Source: an uncultured Gammaproteobacteria bacterium
Lineage (GTDB): Bacteria; Pseudomonadota; Gammaproteobacteria; SZUA-140
Assembly (NCBI GenBank): GCA_945788675.1
Contig: CALZMY010000125.1
Coordinates: 1 to 19,787, forward strand
DNA length: 19,787 nt
Reading direction: 5' to 3'
The notes beneath the pieces are model-generated. The model searched no databases, was not told the DNA's origin, and worked only from the letters and a program-made list of their open reading frames with translations. Positions 1 to 7,350 of the stretch are shown piece by piece; positions within the stretch are counted from its first letter, which is position 1, and each line of letters begins with the position of its first letter. The translations under genes and the position numbers were made by a program.

Positions 1-1121
1 GCGCGATCTTCACTGCTGAAAAATGGCCCGCCATAAAGTATCTGATCTGGATCGGTTCGTTTTTCAAATTGCGCGCCACTGAAGACAGTCTGCAACTTTT
101 TGGTCAATGGTGGGTTGGACTTGATGATATCCAGATTGGCGCGACAACGGTTTAGGTCAACCTTATATTTCTTCGCTGCATGGCCGGTGAGTGTGCCAAG
201 TGGTGCGATGATGGGGCACTTGTTGGCATGTACCGTCTTCAGTGGTAGTCGTTCGATCCCTTCTGGCAGTTCACTGGTTGGGGTGAAGATGCGTTGGTGA
301 ATATCATCTTTGCTGAGTTTATAGAGCGGTGCCGGATCGCAGCTAAGGTCAAAGACAATCACCCCATTTTTGTTGGTCGGATGGGGGGCTATCGGGACGA
401 TCACTGCAAGATTTCCCTGTTCCACCGGGTACATGCCAGAGATATGCAGTATCGGTTTCTGTTCACGCACATTGAGCAGTTTGAGGATCTTGTTCTTGTT
501 GCGATTCTCCAGTGCGTATTCAAAGAGCTTCGGCTGCTGTTCTTTGAGCAGTTTTGCAACCGCGATGGTTGCATAAACATCAGAGAGTGCATCATGTGCC
601 GATTCATGACTGATGCCGTTGGCAACGGTGAGTTCTTCAAGGCGTACGCTAGGTCGCCCCTCTTCGTTGGTGGGCCACTCGATCCCTTCGGGACGTAGTG
701 CGCGGGTCATACGGACGACGTCGAGCAGGTCCCAGCGCGAACAACCGTTTTTCCATTCACGAGCATAGGGGTCCTGAAGATTACGATAAAGGCTGTAACG
801 CGTGAACTCATCATCGAAGCGCAGGTTGTTATAACCCAGTACGCAGGTGTTGGGCTGTGAAAACTCAGCGTTGATACGGCGAATGAATTCTGCTTCCGGC
901 AATCCTTCTGCTAACGCCTTTTGTGGTGTGATACCGGTAACGAGACACGAAGTGGGATTGGGTAAAAAATCGTTGGCCGGTTTGCAGTAAATCATCAACG
1001 GCTCATCGATGATGTTGAGTTCCATATCGGTACGTACGCCGCCAAACTGTGCCAGGCGATCGAACATCGGGTTGAGGCCGAAGGATTCGTAGTCGTACCA
1101 GTAGAAGGTGGGTTCGCTCAT
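1..1121 (-). CDS. sbcB: Exonuclease I (3' end of gene beyond window)
   Basis: Degrades single-stranded DNA 3' to 5' in the cytoplasm, acting in recombination and mismatch repair. The minus strand is open from ATG 1121 to base 1, giving 373 residues of a protein that has 475 in E. coli, so the C-terminal part lies outside the window. The DEDD-family exonuclease residues are visible: DYE with D10 and E12, D103 in the NNLRFDDEF block, and HDALSD with H176 and D181. Each is five residues earlier than its E. coli equivalent because the N-terminus is shorter. The SH3-like domain follows, with matches such as KYKVDLNRCRANLD. There is no strong Shine-Dalgarno sequence, only GGAA 14 bases upstream of ATG. 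The 92-base gap to mdlB suggests separate expression. Identity is firm; the C-terminus cannot be judged. Confidence 0.95.
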   Translation of the reverse strand, partial: MSEPTFYWYDYESFGLNPMFDRLAQFGGVRTDMELNIIDEPLMIYCKPANDFLPNPTSCLVTGITPQKALAEGLPEAEFIRRINAEFSQPNTCVLGYNNLRFDDEFTRYSLYRNLQDPYAREWKNGCSRWDLLDVVRMTRALRPEGIEWPTNEEGRPSVRLEELTVANGISHESAHDALSDVYATIAVAKLLKEQQPKLFEYALENRNKNKILKLLNVREQKPILHISGMYPVEQGNLAVIVPIAPHPTNKNGVIVFDLSCDPAPLYKLSKDDIHQRIFTPTSELPEGIERLPLKTVHANKCPIIAPLGTLTGHAAKKYKVDLNRCRANLDIIKSNPPLTKKLQTVFSGAQFEKRTDPDQILYGGPFFSSEDR

Positions 1122-1213
1122 GGCTGGTCAATTCCGCTTATTAACGATGGACTGACTGTAACACAAAATGACGGATATTTGCTTTGGTGCGCGCGACACT
1201 TGCTGTAGGGTAT

Positions 1214-3001
1214 TTACTCGTCTTCCATACCCATCGCCTGCATCCGATAGAGGTGTTGGTAGATTCCGGCTTTATTTAACAAAGCGGTGTGACTGCCGCG
1301 TTGGATAATTTCGCCCTGATGAAGCACCATGATCTCATCTGCCTTTTCGATGGTGGAGAGACGATGTGCTATCACCAGCAGTGTGATTTTACCGTGCAGT
1401 TTTTGCAGCGCCTGCTGGATCTTTGCCTCAGTGTGGCTATCGATGTTGGCGGTTGCTTCGTCAAGGATCAGGATCTGTGGTCGATGTACCAGCGCGCGTG
1501 CCAGCGCCAGTAGCTGTCTCTGCCCAGTGGATAAGTTGCTACCACGTTCGTCGAGCATCGTCTCATACCCCTGTGGCAGTCGTTCAACATGCGCGTGTAA
1601 CCCTGCCTGTTGTGCTGCTTTAATGATGATTGCATCATCAATCGGTTTGTCATTAATCATCTGGCCTAACGTGATGTTGTCACGCACACTGCTGTTAAAG
1701 ATAAACGGATCCTGTTGCACGATACCGACCGCACGGCGTAGCTCTGTTTCGCTGAATGCGTTCAGTGGTTGGTCATCGATCAAAATCGTTCCCTGTTGCG
1801 GGGTATAGAAACGCAGCAGCAGTTGTGTCAGCGTGCTTTTACCACTGCCGGTGTGACCTACGATAGCGTGAAATTTTCCAGCTGGAATGGTGAGTGAAAT
1901 ATCGTTAATCACCTGCTGTTTGCCATCGTAACTAAAATGGATATGGTCGAATTCAATCTTGCCCTGGGTGATATGTGCGTTGTCATCACAGCGCTCTGTT
2001 ACGATTTCGGTATCAAGTAACTCGAAGACGCGTTCACCGGCAACGATCGCCTGCTGATAGAGGTTGAGGCGTTGCGTGATCTCGATTAGCGGTTCGGCAA
2101 AACGCCCAAGGTAGGCAACAAAGGCGTAGATCACGCCGATTTCGACCGGGTGGTCGAGTGACTGATAACCGAAGGTAAAGAGCAGTCCGGCGAGTACCAG
2201 TTTCTGTAGCAGATCGACAAATGGTCGCAGCAGCCACGCGTCGAGATGTGCGTTACGCCGCCGCGCCCGGTAATGGTCTTCGGTGAGGCGGGTGAAGTTG
2301 TGTCGAAAACGGTGCTGCTGTCCGCTGAGTTGTACCACCTTCATCCCCTGAATTGACTCATGCAGCCTGGCGTTGATGTCGCTGAGCAGCGCGCGTGCTT
2401 TATGGAACAGCGGGGCACTGAGGCGTTGATAGAGCCACATCACGATGGCCACCACCGGCACAAACAGCAGGCAGATGATCATCAGCTGCCAGTCGAGGAT
2501 CGCCATCGCGATGATCACGCCGAGGATGCGCATCATGTTCTGAATAAAGGAGCCGACCACGTTGACATAGAGCTCCTTGATCGACTCGGTGTCGTTGGTG
2601 ATGCGCGACACCATGCTGCCGGTCGGGGTGTGGTCAAAGTGGCTCAGCGGCAGGCGTATCACTTTAGCAAAGACCTGCTCGCGGATCTTCTGTACCGACG
2701 CCTGCGCAATGACGTTGAGCCGTATCGCCTGCAGGTAGTTGGTGCCGGCCGCGACCAGCATAAAAAAGAGATAGGCGACCCCGAGCCAGATGACAGGGTG
2801 CCCTCCGGGTATCGCCTCCATCTGCCAGTTGCCTGGCACCACATAGTCGTCGAGGAAGTGTTTGATCAGCAGTGGGCCGGCAACATCGGCGGCGGTGGCG
2901 ATCACCAGTAGTACCAGCGCCTGATAGAGCAGTCGGCGGTCATGCAGTGCGTAACCGATCAGGCGACGAAACGGCGTGCGGCTCTTTTCGTTATTCACCA
3001 T
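1214..3001 (-). CDS. mdlB: ABC exporter half-transporter, MdlB-like (catalytic-site subunit)
   Basis: A 595-residue half-transporter: an N-terminal six-helix exporter domain (about residues 20-320) followed by an ATPase domain. Visible motifs are Walker A GHTGSGKST at 382-390, Q-loop Q430, signature LSTGQ at 490-494, Walker B ILILDE at 510-515 with the catalytic glutamate E515, and H-loop H546. E. coli MdlB has a similarly altered signature (LSVGQ) and almost the same length (593). Its ATG lies inside the last codons of mdlA, in an 11-base overlap, so translation is probably coupled and the two proteins should form an inner-membrane heterodimer. The substrate cannot be read from sequence; MdlAB (SmdAB) is known as a multidrug-type exporter. 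The family is certain; the MdlB assignment rests on order, length and motif asymmetry. Confidence 0.9.
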   Translation of the reverse strand: MVNNEKSRTPFRRLIGYALHDRRLLYQALVLLVIATAADVAGPLLIKHFLDDYVVPGNWQMEAIPGGHPVIWLGVAYLFFMLVAAGTNYLQAIRLNVIAQASVQKIREQVFAKVIRLPLSHFDHTPTGSMVSRITNDTESIKELYVNVVGSFIQNMMRILGVIIAMAILDWQLMIICLLFVPVVAIVMWLYQRLSAPLFHKARALLSDINARLHESIQGMKVVQLSGQQHRFRHNFTRLTEDHYRARRRNAHLDAWLLRPFVDLLQKLVLAGLLFTFGYQSLDHPVEIGVIYAFVAYLGRFAEPLIEITQRLNLYQQAIVAGERVFELLDTEIVTERCDDNAHITQGKIEFDHIHFSYDGKQQVINDISLTIPAGKFHAIVGHTGSGKSTLTQLLLRFYTPQQGTILIDDQPLNAFSETELRRAVGIVQQDPFIFNSSVRDNITLGQMINDKPIDDAIIIKAAQQAGLHAHVERLPQGYETMLDERGSNLSTGQRQLLALARALVHRPQILILDEATANIDSHTEAKIQQALQKLHGKITLLVIAHRLSTIEKADEIMVLHQGEIIQRGSHTALLNKAGIYQHLYRMQAMGMEDE

Positions 3002-4736
3002 GAGCTACCGCCGCTTCGATCTGTTGATACTGGAACATCTGTGCATACCAGTCGCCGTGTTTGAGCAGTTGTGCATGGCGTCCACGCGCTTCAATGGTGC
3101 CGTGGCGCAACACCACGATCTCATCGGCATCGATCACCGCCGAGAGGCGATGGCAGACGATGATGTTGGTGCGGCCGCGGCGCTGCTGTTTGAGCTGTGC
3201 CAGGATGCGCTGCTCGGTCTTCACATCGACCGCCGACAGTGCGTCGTCGAATATCAGTATTGGTGGATCGATCAGCAGTGCGCGCGCAATCGCGATGCGC
3301 TGCTTCTGTCCGCCGGAGAGGGTGATGCCGCGCTCGCCAACCAGGGTGTCATACTGCTCGGGGAAGTTCTGGATGTCGTCATCGATGCAGGCGAGCTGCG
3401 CCGCGCGGCGTATCTCATCGAGCGACGCCTGCGGGCAGCCGAGGGCGATGTTCTCGGCGATCGTCACCGAGAAGAGGAAAGGGTCCTGCGCTACTAGCCC
3501 AAACTGTGCACGCAGGGTCTCAAGGCGATAGTCGCTGATCTCATGGTGGTCGAGCAGAATCTCGCTCGCATCGCTCTGCTGTATGCGCAGCAGTAGCTGT
3601 ATCAGCGTGCTCTTACCACTGCCGGTGTGGCCGACGATACCGAAGGTGCTACCCGGTGTGACCTGAAAATCGATGTTATGTAGCGTATCGAGCTCGCTGC
3701 CGGGATAGCAGAACCGTTTGATGTGGGCGTCGATGTGGGTGCTCTCAACGCGCTCCCTGGTGCCGTCATCACGGATCTCCGCTCTGCTCTGTAGCAGTTC
3801 ATCGATCCGTTTATGGGCCGCGCTGCCGCGCTCCAGCAGGTTCAGGGTCCAGCCGTAGGCGAACATCGGCCAGATTAGAAAGGTGAGGTACATGGTAAAG
3901 GTGGTCAGTTCACCGATCGTCAGCTCGCCCTGGTGGATCCAGAATGCACCACCGCCGACGGCGAGCAGGAACGAGGTGCCGACGGTGAGGAAGATCACCG
4001 GGTCATACTTCGCCTCGACCTTTGCGACCGCAAGGTTGGCAGCGCTGACATCGTCGGTGACAGCGCGATAGGCGTGTACCATCTGCGGCTGCTGGCCAAA
4101 CGCCTTGATCAGCCGAATACCGCTGATGTTCTCCTGCGTTTTGTCGTTGAGCAGGCTGAACTGGCGTTGCGCCTCGCTAAAGGTGTCGTGCATCTGATGA
4201 CCAAAGCGCCACATAAAGTAACCCATAAGCGGCCACGGCAGCAGTGCCAGCAGCGTCAGTTTCCAGCTCACCAGCACTACCATCAGGATCAATACGATCA
4301 TGCCAGTCAGTACGCCATCGAACAGCGCGAGGATCGCTTCACCGGCGCTCATTTCGATCGCGGTGACATCGTTGGTCGCGCGTGCCATCAGGTCACCGGT
4401 GTGGTGGCGCTGAAAGAAGCCCGGCGCCATCAGGGTGAGGTGGTCGTAGATCTTACCGCGCATCAACGCCGCCAGTTGAAACGATGCGCCGTAGAGCTGC
4501 CTGCGCCACAGCACCCGCAGGCCGTAGACGACAATGCCGATGCCGAGCAGTAGCATGATCTCGTTGAGTAGCCGCTCGTAGGTCAGCGTATCGTTCGCAA
4601 TCGCATCGACCACCTGCCCGGTGATCCACGGCGGCACCATCGTCAGGCACGAGATCATCAGCAACGCCGCAAAGGCGATCGCATAACGTTTCCAGTAGAG
4701 GCGGAAGAACCAGCCGAGTTTGTGGAGGATGATCAT
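2991..4736 (-). CDS. mdlA: ABC exporter half-transporter, MdlA-like (degenerate ATPase site subunit)
   Basis: The 581-residue partner of the downstream half-transporter. Six membrane helices (about residues 15-300) precede an ATPase domain with Walker A GHTGSGKST at 369-377, Q-loop Q417, a canonical LSGGQ at 473-477, Walker B ILIFDD at 493-498 and H-loop H529. The residue after Walker B is D498, where a catalytic glutamate would normally stand; E. coli MdlA also has Asp there. ATG 4736 is the first credible start, although no good Shine-Dalgarno lies before it. A 15-base dyad and a possible -10 box lie 31-45 bases upstream, and a REP element a little further. First gene of a two-gene operon with mdlB. 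Substrate unknown. Confidence 0.9.
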   Translation of the reverse strand: MIILHKLGWFFRLYWKRYAIAFAALLMISCLTMVPPWITGQVVDAIANDTLTYERLLNEIMLLLGIGIVVYGLRVLWRRQLYGASFQLAALMRGKIYDHLTLMAPGFFQRHHTGDLMARATNDVTAIEMSAGEAILALFDGVLTGMIVLILMVVLVSWKLTLLALLPWPLMGYFMWRFGHQMHDTFSEAQRQFSLLNDKTQENISGIRLIKAFGQQPQMVHAYRAVTDDVSAANLAVAKVEAKYDPVIFLTVGTSFLLAVGGGAFWIHQGELTIGELTTFTMYLTFLIWPMFAYGWTLNLLERGSAAHKRIDELLQSRAEIRDDGTRERVESTHIDAHIKRFCYPGSELDTLHNIDFQVTPGSTFGIVGHTGSGKSTLIQLLLRIQQSDASEILLDHHEISDYRLETLRAQFGLVAQDPFLFSVTIAENIALGCPQASLDEIRRAAQLACIDDDIQNFPEQYDTLVGERGITLSGGQKQRIAIARALLIDPPILIFDDALSAVDVKTEQRILAQLKQQRRGRTNIIVCHRLSAVIDADEIVVLRHGTIEARGRHAQLLKHGDWYAQMFQYQQIEAAVAHGE

Positions 4737-4766
4737 TGGGTGGTTGGGTTAATTAAAAACAACAGC

Positions 4767-4781
4767 GCCTTATGATAAGGC
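4767..4781. promoter_or_regulatory. 15-base dyad upstream of mdlA, possible operator over a -10 box
   Basis: GCCTTAT-G-ATAAGGC is a perfect odd-length dyad 31-45 bases before the mdlA start. On the minus strand it contains TATCAT (4772-4777), one base off a sigma-70 -10 box, with a poor -35 (TTTTTA, 4795-4800) at 17-base spacing. A regulator binding here would cover the -10. Alternatively it is just a short RNA hairpin in the leader. No regulator is identified. Confidence 0.3.
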
Positions 4782-4809
4782 ATTGGCAGCCTCATAAAAA
4801 TGAATATTT

Positions 4810-4954
4810 GTAGGGTGGGCACATGTGCCCACCGCAATGTTATGGAGCGCTGGTGCTGTTTGAAATGTGCTTATCCCTTTTGTAAACAGATGAGTGGATG
4901 TGATTGTGGTTTATGGCCTCGTTTGGGATTGGTGGGCACATGTGCCCACCCTAC
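4810..4954. repeat. Paired REP element (BIME copy 1)
   Basis: Two REP units face each other across a 97-base spacer. The left unit (4810-4833) is GTAG followed by the perfect 20-base palindrome GGTGGGCACATGTGCCCACC; the right unit (4931-4954) is its exact inverse, ending CTAC. A GTAG tetranucleotide beside a hairpin is the hallmark of REPs recognised by RAYT transposases, and a RAYT gene lies 1.3 kb away. The spacer resembles that of the second pair at 6131-6276: both begin near CAA and end in GTGGTTT, TGG and CGTTTGGG blocks. The right unit overlaps the end of the neighbouring membrane protein gene. It could also act as a transcription barrier or mRNA stabiliser between convergent or tandem genes. 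Confidence 0.9.
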
Positions 4955-6057
4955 TGTTTGAGTTTGAAGCGTCTGCGGATGGCGAGAATGGTTAGGGTGA
5001 TGAAGGTTGTTGAGAACAGGCTCTGGAGCATGACCCAGAACAGGAAGAAGCCGTTTGATGGGACGACGAGGGATTTTGTGCCAAGGATGCCGAAGGGGTT
5101 GAAGATATAGTGACCAATCAGTGTTGTAGCTCTTGCGAATTTTGCTTCGGGATCAGTGAGGGCTTCTTGCCATCCTTGATATGTGTCGATTTTCATAGCA
5201 AGGCTTGCGCCATCGTTTCCACCGATAACGAGAAGCGAGATTAGCAGAATCCCAGTAAGCCAATTGAGTGGTCTTGTGATCGATGCTCCGTAGTCTGAAA
5301 GCATTTCATAACAAATGCTAATAAATTTGTTCAGGGGTGGGTCATTTTCGCGTTCAATAGCGAGTTCGAGTGAGTGGAACATTGATGCCGTTGTTTCATT
5401 TTCGAGGCTCATTAGATGATGGCGCATGTTGCGGTAGGGTTGGGCATTGTCGATGAAATATTTTGAGGTGTGGCGTGGGAAGAAGGTGTCTTCAAAGGCG
5501 ACCGAGCTCGCGAACGGGTTGGGGGTTTTTGGAGGGCTGATTTTCATGCCGAGTATGCCTCCGCCTGCAAAATGAAGGTCTCCGCATACAGATGGCTGAT
5601 TTGCATGAAAATCTCCTATGTAGGAGTCTTTAATAGTGAGTTTTATCGACGGGTGGTTATTTATATTATGAAGGTTTTTTATCCAGCAGTTCTCGATACG
5701 AAGAATGCTTGTTTTCAGGTTGGATAAATGTAATTTTTTGGCGTGAATATTTTTTAGGATGATGCAGGTTGCTATATCTGATCTAATGTTTAGTTTTGCT
5801 TTAGTTTCTTGGTTGTTTCCATCAATGATTATTGTGTGATCAATATATTCGGAGTTTTGGCTTGTTATATGTAGGTCGAAGTTTGGAGGGATTTCGTTGT
5901 CTAAAATGCTTGTTAATTCTTCAATATTTGGACGTCTTTGCTCTGTCTGTTGAAAATCAGAAATCAAGTTCGCTAAAGTTTTTGATTCTGGAGCTGTAGA
6001 TATAGGTGCTTCTTTACACCATTCAACAAACTCCGAACTAGGTTCTTTAGCCGCCAT
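4951..6057 (-). CDS. Unknown membrane protein: beta-rich N-terminus plus two C-terminal helices
   Basis: A 368-residue protein counted from ATG 6057. This start is chosen because AGGG lies 8 bases upstream; a TTG two codons earlier is too close to it. Residues about 60-200 alternate short hydrophobic and polar stretches, as in irregular pentapeptide or beta-solenoid repeats. Residues 205-240 are helical, in the style of RHHLMSLENETTASMFHSLE. The stretch SDYGASITRPLNWLTG (254-269) leads into helix one (about 264-281), and helix two is about 337-360, with a hydrophobic stretch between (307-330) that could be re-entrant. I recall this C-terminal pattern in pentapeptide-type proteins with a channel-like two-helix end, but no function is established. 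There is no signal peptide, and a basic RRRFKLK tail ends the protein. The gene is A+T-richer than its neighbours and bracketed by REP pairs, suggesting acquisition. Its TAG stop is part of a REP. Confidence 0.8.
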   Translation of the reverse strand: MAAKEPSSEFVEWCKEAPISTAPESKTLANLISDFQQTEQRRPNIEELTSILDNEIPPNFDLHITSQNSEYIDHTIIIDGNNQETKAKLNIRSDIATCIILKNIHAKKLHLSNLKTSILRIENCWIKNLHNINNHPSIKLTIKDSYIGDFHANQPSVCGDLHFAGGGILGMKISPPKTPNPFASSVAFEDTFFPRHTSKYFIDNAQPYRNMRHHLMSLENETTASMFHSLELAIERENDPPLNKFISICYEMLSDYGASITRPLNWLTGILLISLLVIGGNDGASLAMKIDTYQGWQEALTDPEAKFARATTLIGHYIFNPFGILGTKSLVVPSNGFFLFWVMLQSLFSTTFITLTILAIRRRFKLKQ

Positions 6058-6130
6058 AATCAATGCCCTGCTTTACCCGAAAATAATCATGAATCAAATA
6101 TAACACCCAGCTGATATTATAGCTTCAAAA

Positions 6131-6276
6131 GTAGGGTGGGCACATGTGCCCACCACAACGCTGTGCGATCCGGATGCTGTGGTGGGTTAAACCGCATCGC
6201 TCGCAAGCGGATTATTGGGTATCATCGTGGTTTGTGGTTACGTTTGGGTGATGGTGGGCACATGTGCCCACCCTAC
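6131..6276. repeat. Paired REP element (BIME copy 2)
   Basis: Second head-to-head REP pair: GTAG plus the 20-base palindrome at 6131-6154, and the inverse unit ending CTAC at 6253-6276, with a 98-base spacer. Both palindromes are identical to those of copy 1. The spacer is clearly related to copy 1 but diverged, so the outer REPs are more conserved than the middle. It lies upstream of both the minus-strand membrane protein gene and the plus-strand RAYT gene. The right unit ends only 14 bases before the RAYT ATG, so the RAYT transcript leader may carry the hairpin. Confidence 0.9.
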
Positions 6277-6290
6277 GAAGGGGCAAAGGA

Positions 6291-6833
6291 ATGTCCGAAT
6301 ATCGACGCGACTACACGCCTGGCGCGTGTTATTTCTTTACGGTTGTCACGTTTCAGCGGCGGCCAATATTCAATGATGCGATGGCGCGAAGTTGTTTGCG
6401 TGCAGCAATCGCTAAAACACGTAAACGGTATCCCTTTGTAATCAACGCCTGGGTATTGCTACCCGAGCATCTTCACTGTATCTGGACGTTGTCGGAGAAT
6501 GATGCAAACCATTCGGTTCGTTGGAATCTGATAAAGACCAATTTTTCGCGTGAGATGGGTCATCTTCGATCGCCTGCGTTGCAAAATGAATCACGCCGTA
6601 AACATCGCGATGGCACTATTTGGCAGCGGCGATATTGGGAGCATTTGATTCGTGATGAGCGCGATTATCAAAGTCATGTAGATTACATTCATTACAATCC
6701 GGTGAAACATGGTCTAGTGGCGGCGGTGAATGACTGGCCTTATTCAACTTTTCATCGTTATCTGAAAGATGGGGCGTATCCTGTTGGCTGGACTGGGTGT
6801 GGTATTGATGGAGATGATGGGTTTGGCGAGTGA
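6291..6833 (+). CDS. REP-associated tyrosine transposase (RAYT, YafM type)
   Basis: A 180-residue single-domain HUH nuclease of the IS200/IS605-related RAYT family, which binds and cleaves REP sequences at the GTAG side. The N-terminus MSEYRRDYTPG, the HUH histidines H60 and H62 in LPEHLHCIW, the WQRRYWEHLIRD block and HVDYIHYNPVKHG with the likely catalytic tyrosine Y132 match E. coli YafM closely in sequence and spacing. ATG 6291 is chosen over an in-frame GTG at 6264 because the family starts at MSEYRR and the GTG lies inside a REP. AAGGA abuts the ATG, and a purine tract GAAGGGG is 6 bases before it. REPs flank it at 6253-6276 and 6836-6859. No terminal inverted repeats or target duplication are seen, as expected for a domesticated, REP-serving enzyme. 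All active-site residues are present, so it looks functional. Confidence 0.93.
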   Translation: MSEYRRDYTPGACYFFTVVTFQRRPIFNDAMARSCLRAAIAKTRKRYPFVINAWVLLPEHLHCIWTLSENDANHSVRWNLIKTNFSREMGHLRSPALQNESRRKHRDGTIWQRRYWEHLIRDERDYQSHVDYIHYNPVKHGLVAAVNDWPYSTFHRYLKDGAYPVGWTGCGIDGDDGFGE

Positions 6834-6835
6834 TT

Positions 6836-6859
6836 GGTGGGCACTTGTGCCCACCCTAC
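6836..6859. repeat. Single REP downstream of the RAYT gene
   Basis: GGTGGGCACTTGTGCCCACC followed by CTAC, in the same orientation as the right-hand REP units. It differs from the other four palindromes only by one base at the centre (TT for AT), which leaves both arms intact. It begins 2 bases after the RAYT stop and lies 21 bases beyond the stop of the opposing 129-residue gene, so its hairpin could end or protect both converging transcripts. Confidence 0.88.
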
Positions 6860-6880
6860 AGGGGCTTCAATGCTAGGTGG

Positions 6881-7270
6881 TTAAAGCTCATCCTCCGCCT
6901 CATCCAGTACAAAATTATCATCAGCGTCATCGATGTTTAGATCGTCAATCGAATTATCTGACTTGCTAATATTAGCTTTTGCCGGTGGTGTTATTTCTTC
7001 AGTCGATGCTGTACTGGTGCGTGACTGGAATTGCGAAAGGGCTTTTTTGCATGCCTTTTCAAGTGCTGGGATCTGGTTTTGTTCTGCGTCGCTGAGTTCG
7101 CGCAGTTTGGGTTCGACGAAGCTGGTTTTGTATTCCAGGATCGCGTCTCTTTTTTGATTGTATAAATAGAATGTGTCAGGTTTTCCTGTGTCGAGATCAG
7201 GGTCTCGGACCACCAGGGAACTTTTCTTGCCGGCTTCGAGATAGCCATACCAGAAAGCGTTGCTTTTCAT
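6881..7270 (-). CDS. Small acidic protein of unknown function
   Basis: A 129-residue cytoplasmic protein; I do not recognise a named family. The N-terminal half is ordered in appearance, with aromatic and charged residues (FWYGYLEAGKKSS, VVRDPDLDTGKPDTFYLYN, then EPKLRELSDAEQ). From about residue 83 it becomes Ser/Thr-rich and then strongly acidic, ending DEAEDEL, likely disordered. There are no membrane segments, signal peptide or Cys pairs. ATG 7270 is preceded by AGGAG at a rather long 12-base spacing, and a well-formed sigma-70 promoter sits about 80 bases upstream. It stands alone between the RAYT patch and the metF terminator. The promoter, ribosome site and non-random composition support a real gene. 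Confidence 0.75.
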   Translation of the reverse strand: MKSNAFWYGYLEAGKKSSLVVRDPDLDTGKPDTFYLYNQKRDAILEYKTSFVEPKLRELSDAEQNQIPALEKACKKALSQFQSRTSTASTEEITPPAKANISKSDNSIDDLNIDDADDNFVLDEAEDEL

Positions 7271-7350
7271 AAGTTGTTTAAACTCCTGAGTATAAAAAAC
7301 ACTTGTTGGTTTATTGTCTAATAAGTCATCACCTTGAATAATTTCCGCAT

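Noticed and set aside
294..698. Open frame of 134 codons on the plus strand near the window start
   Set aside because: It is antisense to sbcB, whose minus-strand frame has all exonuclease I active-site residues.
2360..2911. Open frame of 183 codons on the plus strand inside mdlB
   Set aside because: A G+C-driven shadow frame opposite a clear ABC exporter gene; its His/Asp-rich product fits no family.
3933..4553. Open frame of 206 codons on the plus strand inside mdlA
   Set aside because: Antisense shadow of the transmembrane domain coding sequence; rich in His, Gln and Arg, with no motif.
6264..6290. GTG start for the RAYT nine codons upstream
   Set aside because: The GTG lies in the REP palindrome and the added residues are REP-encoded; family members begin at MSEYRR.
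6136..6441. Open frame of 101 codons on the plus strand through BIME copy 2 into the RAYT gene
   Set aside because: It crosses both REPs and overlaps the RAYT in another frame; no ribosome site or homology.
4810..6859. Repeats considered as a CRISPR array
   Set aside because: Five units in mixed orientation, unevenly spaced by 97 to over 1000 bases, with a RAYT gene and no cas genes; these are REPs.
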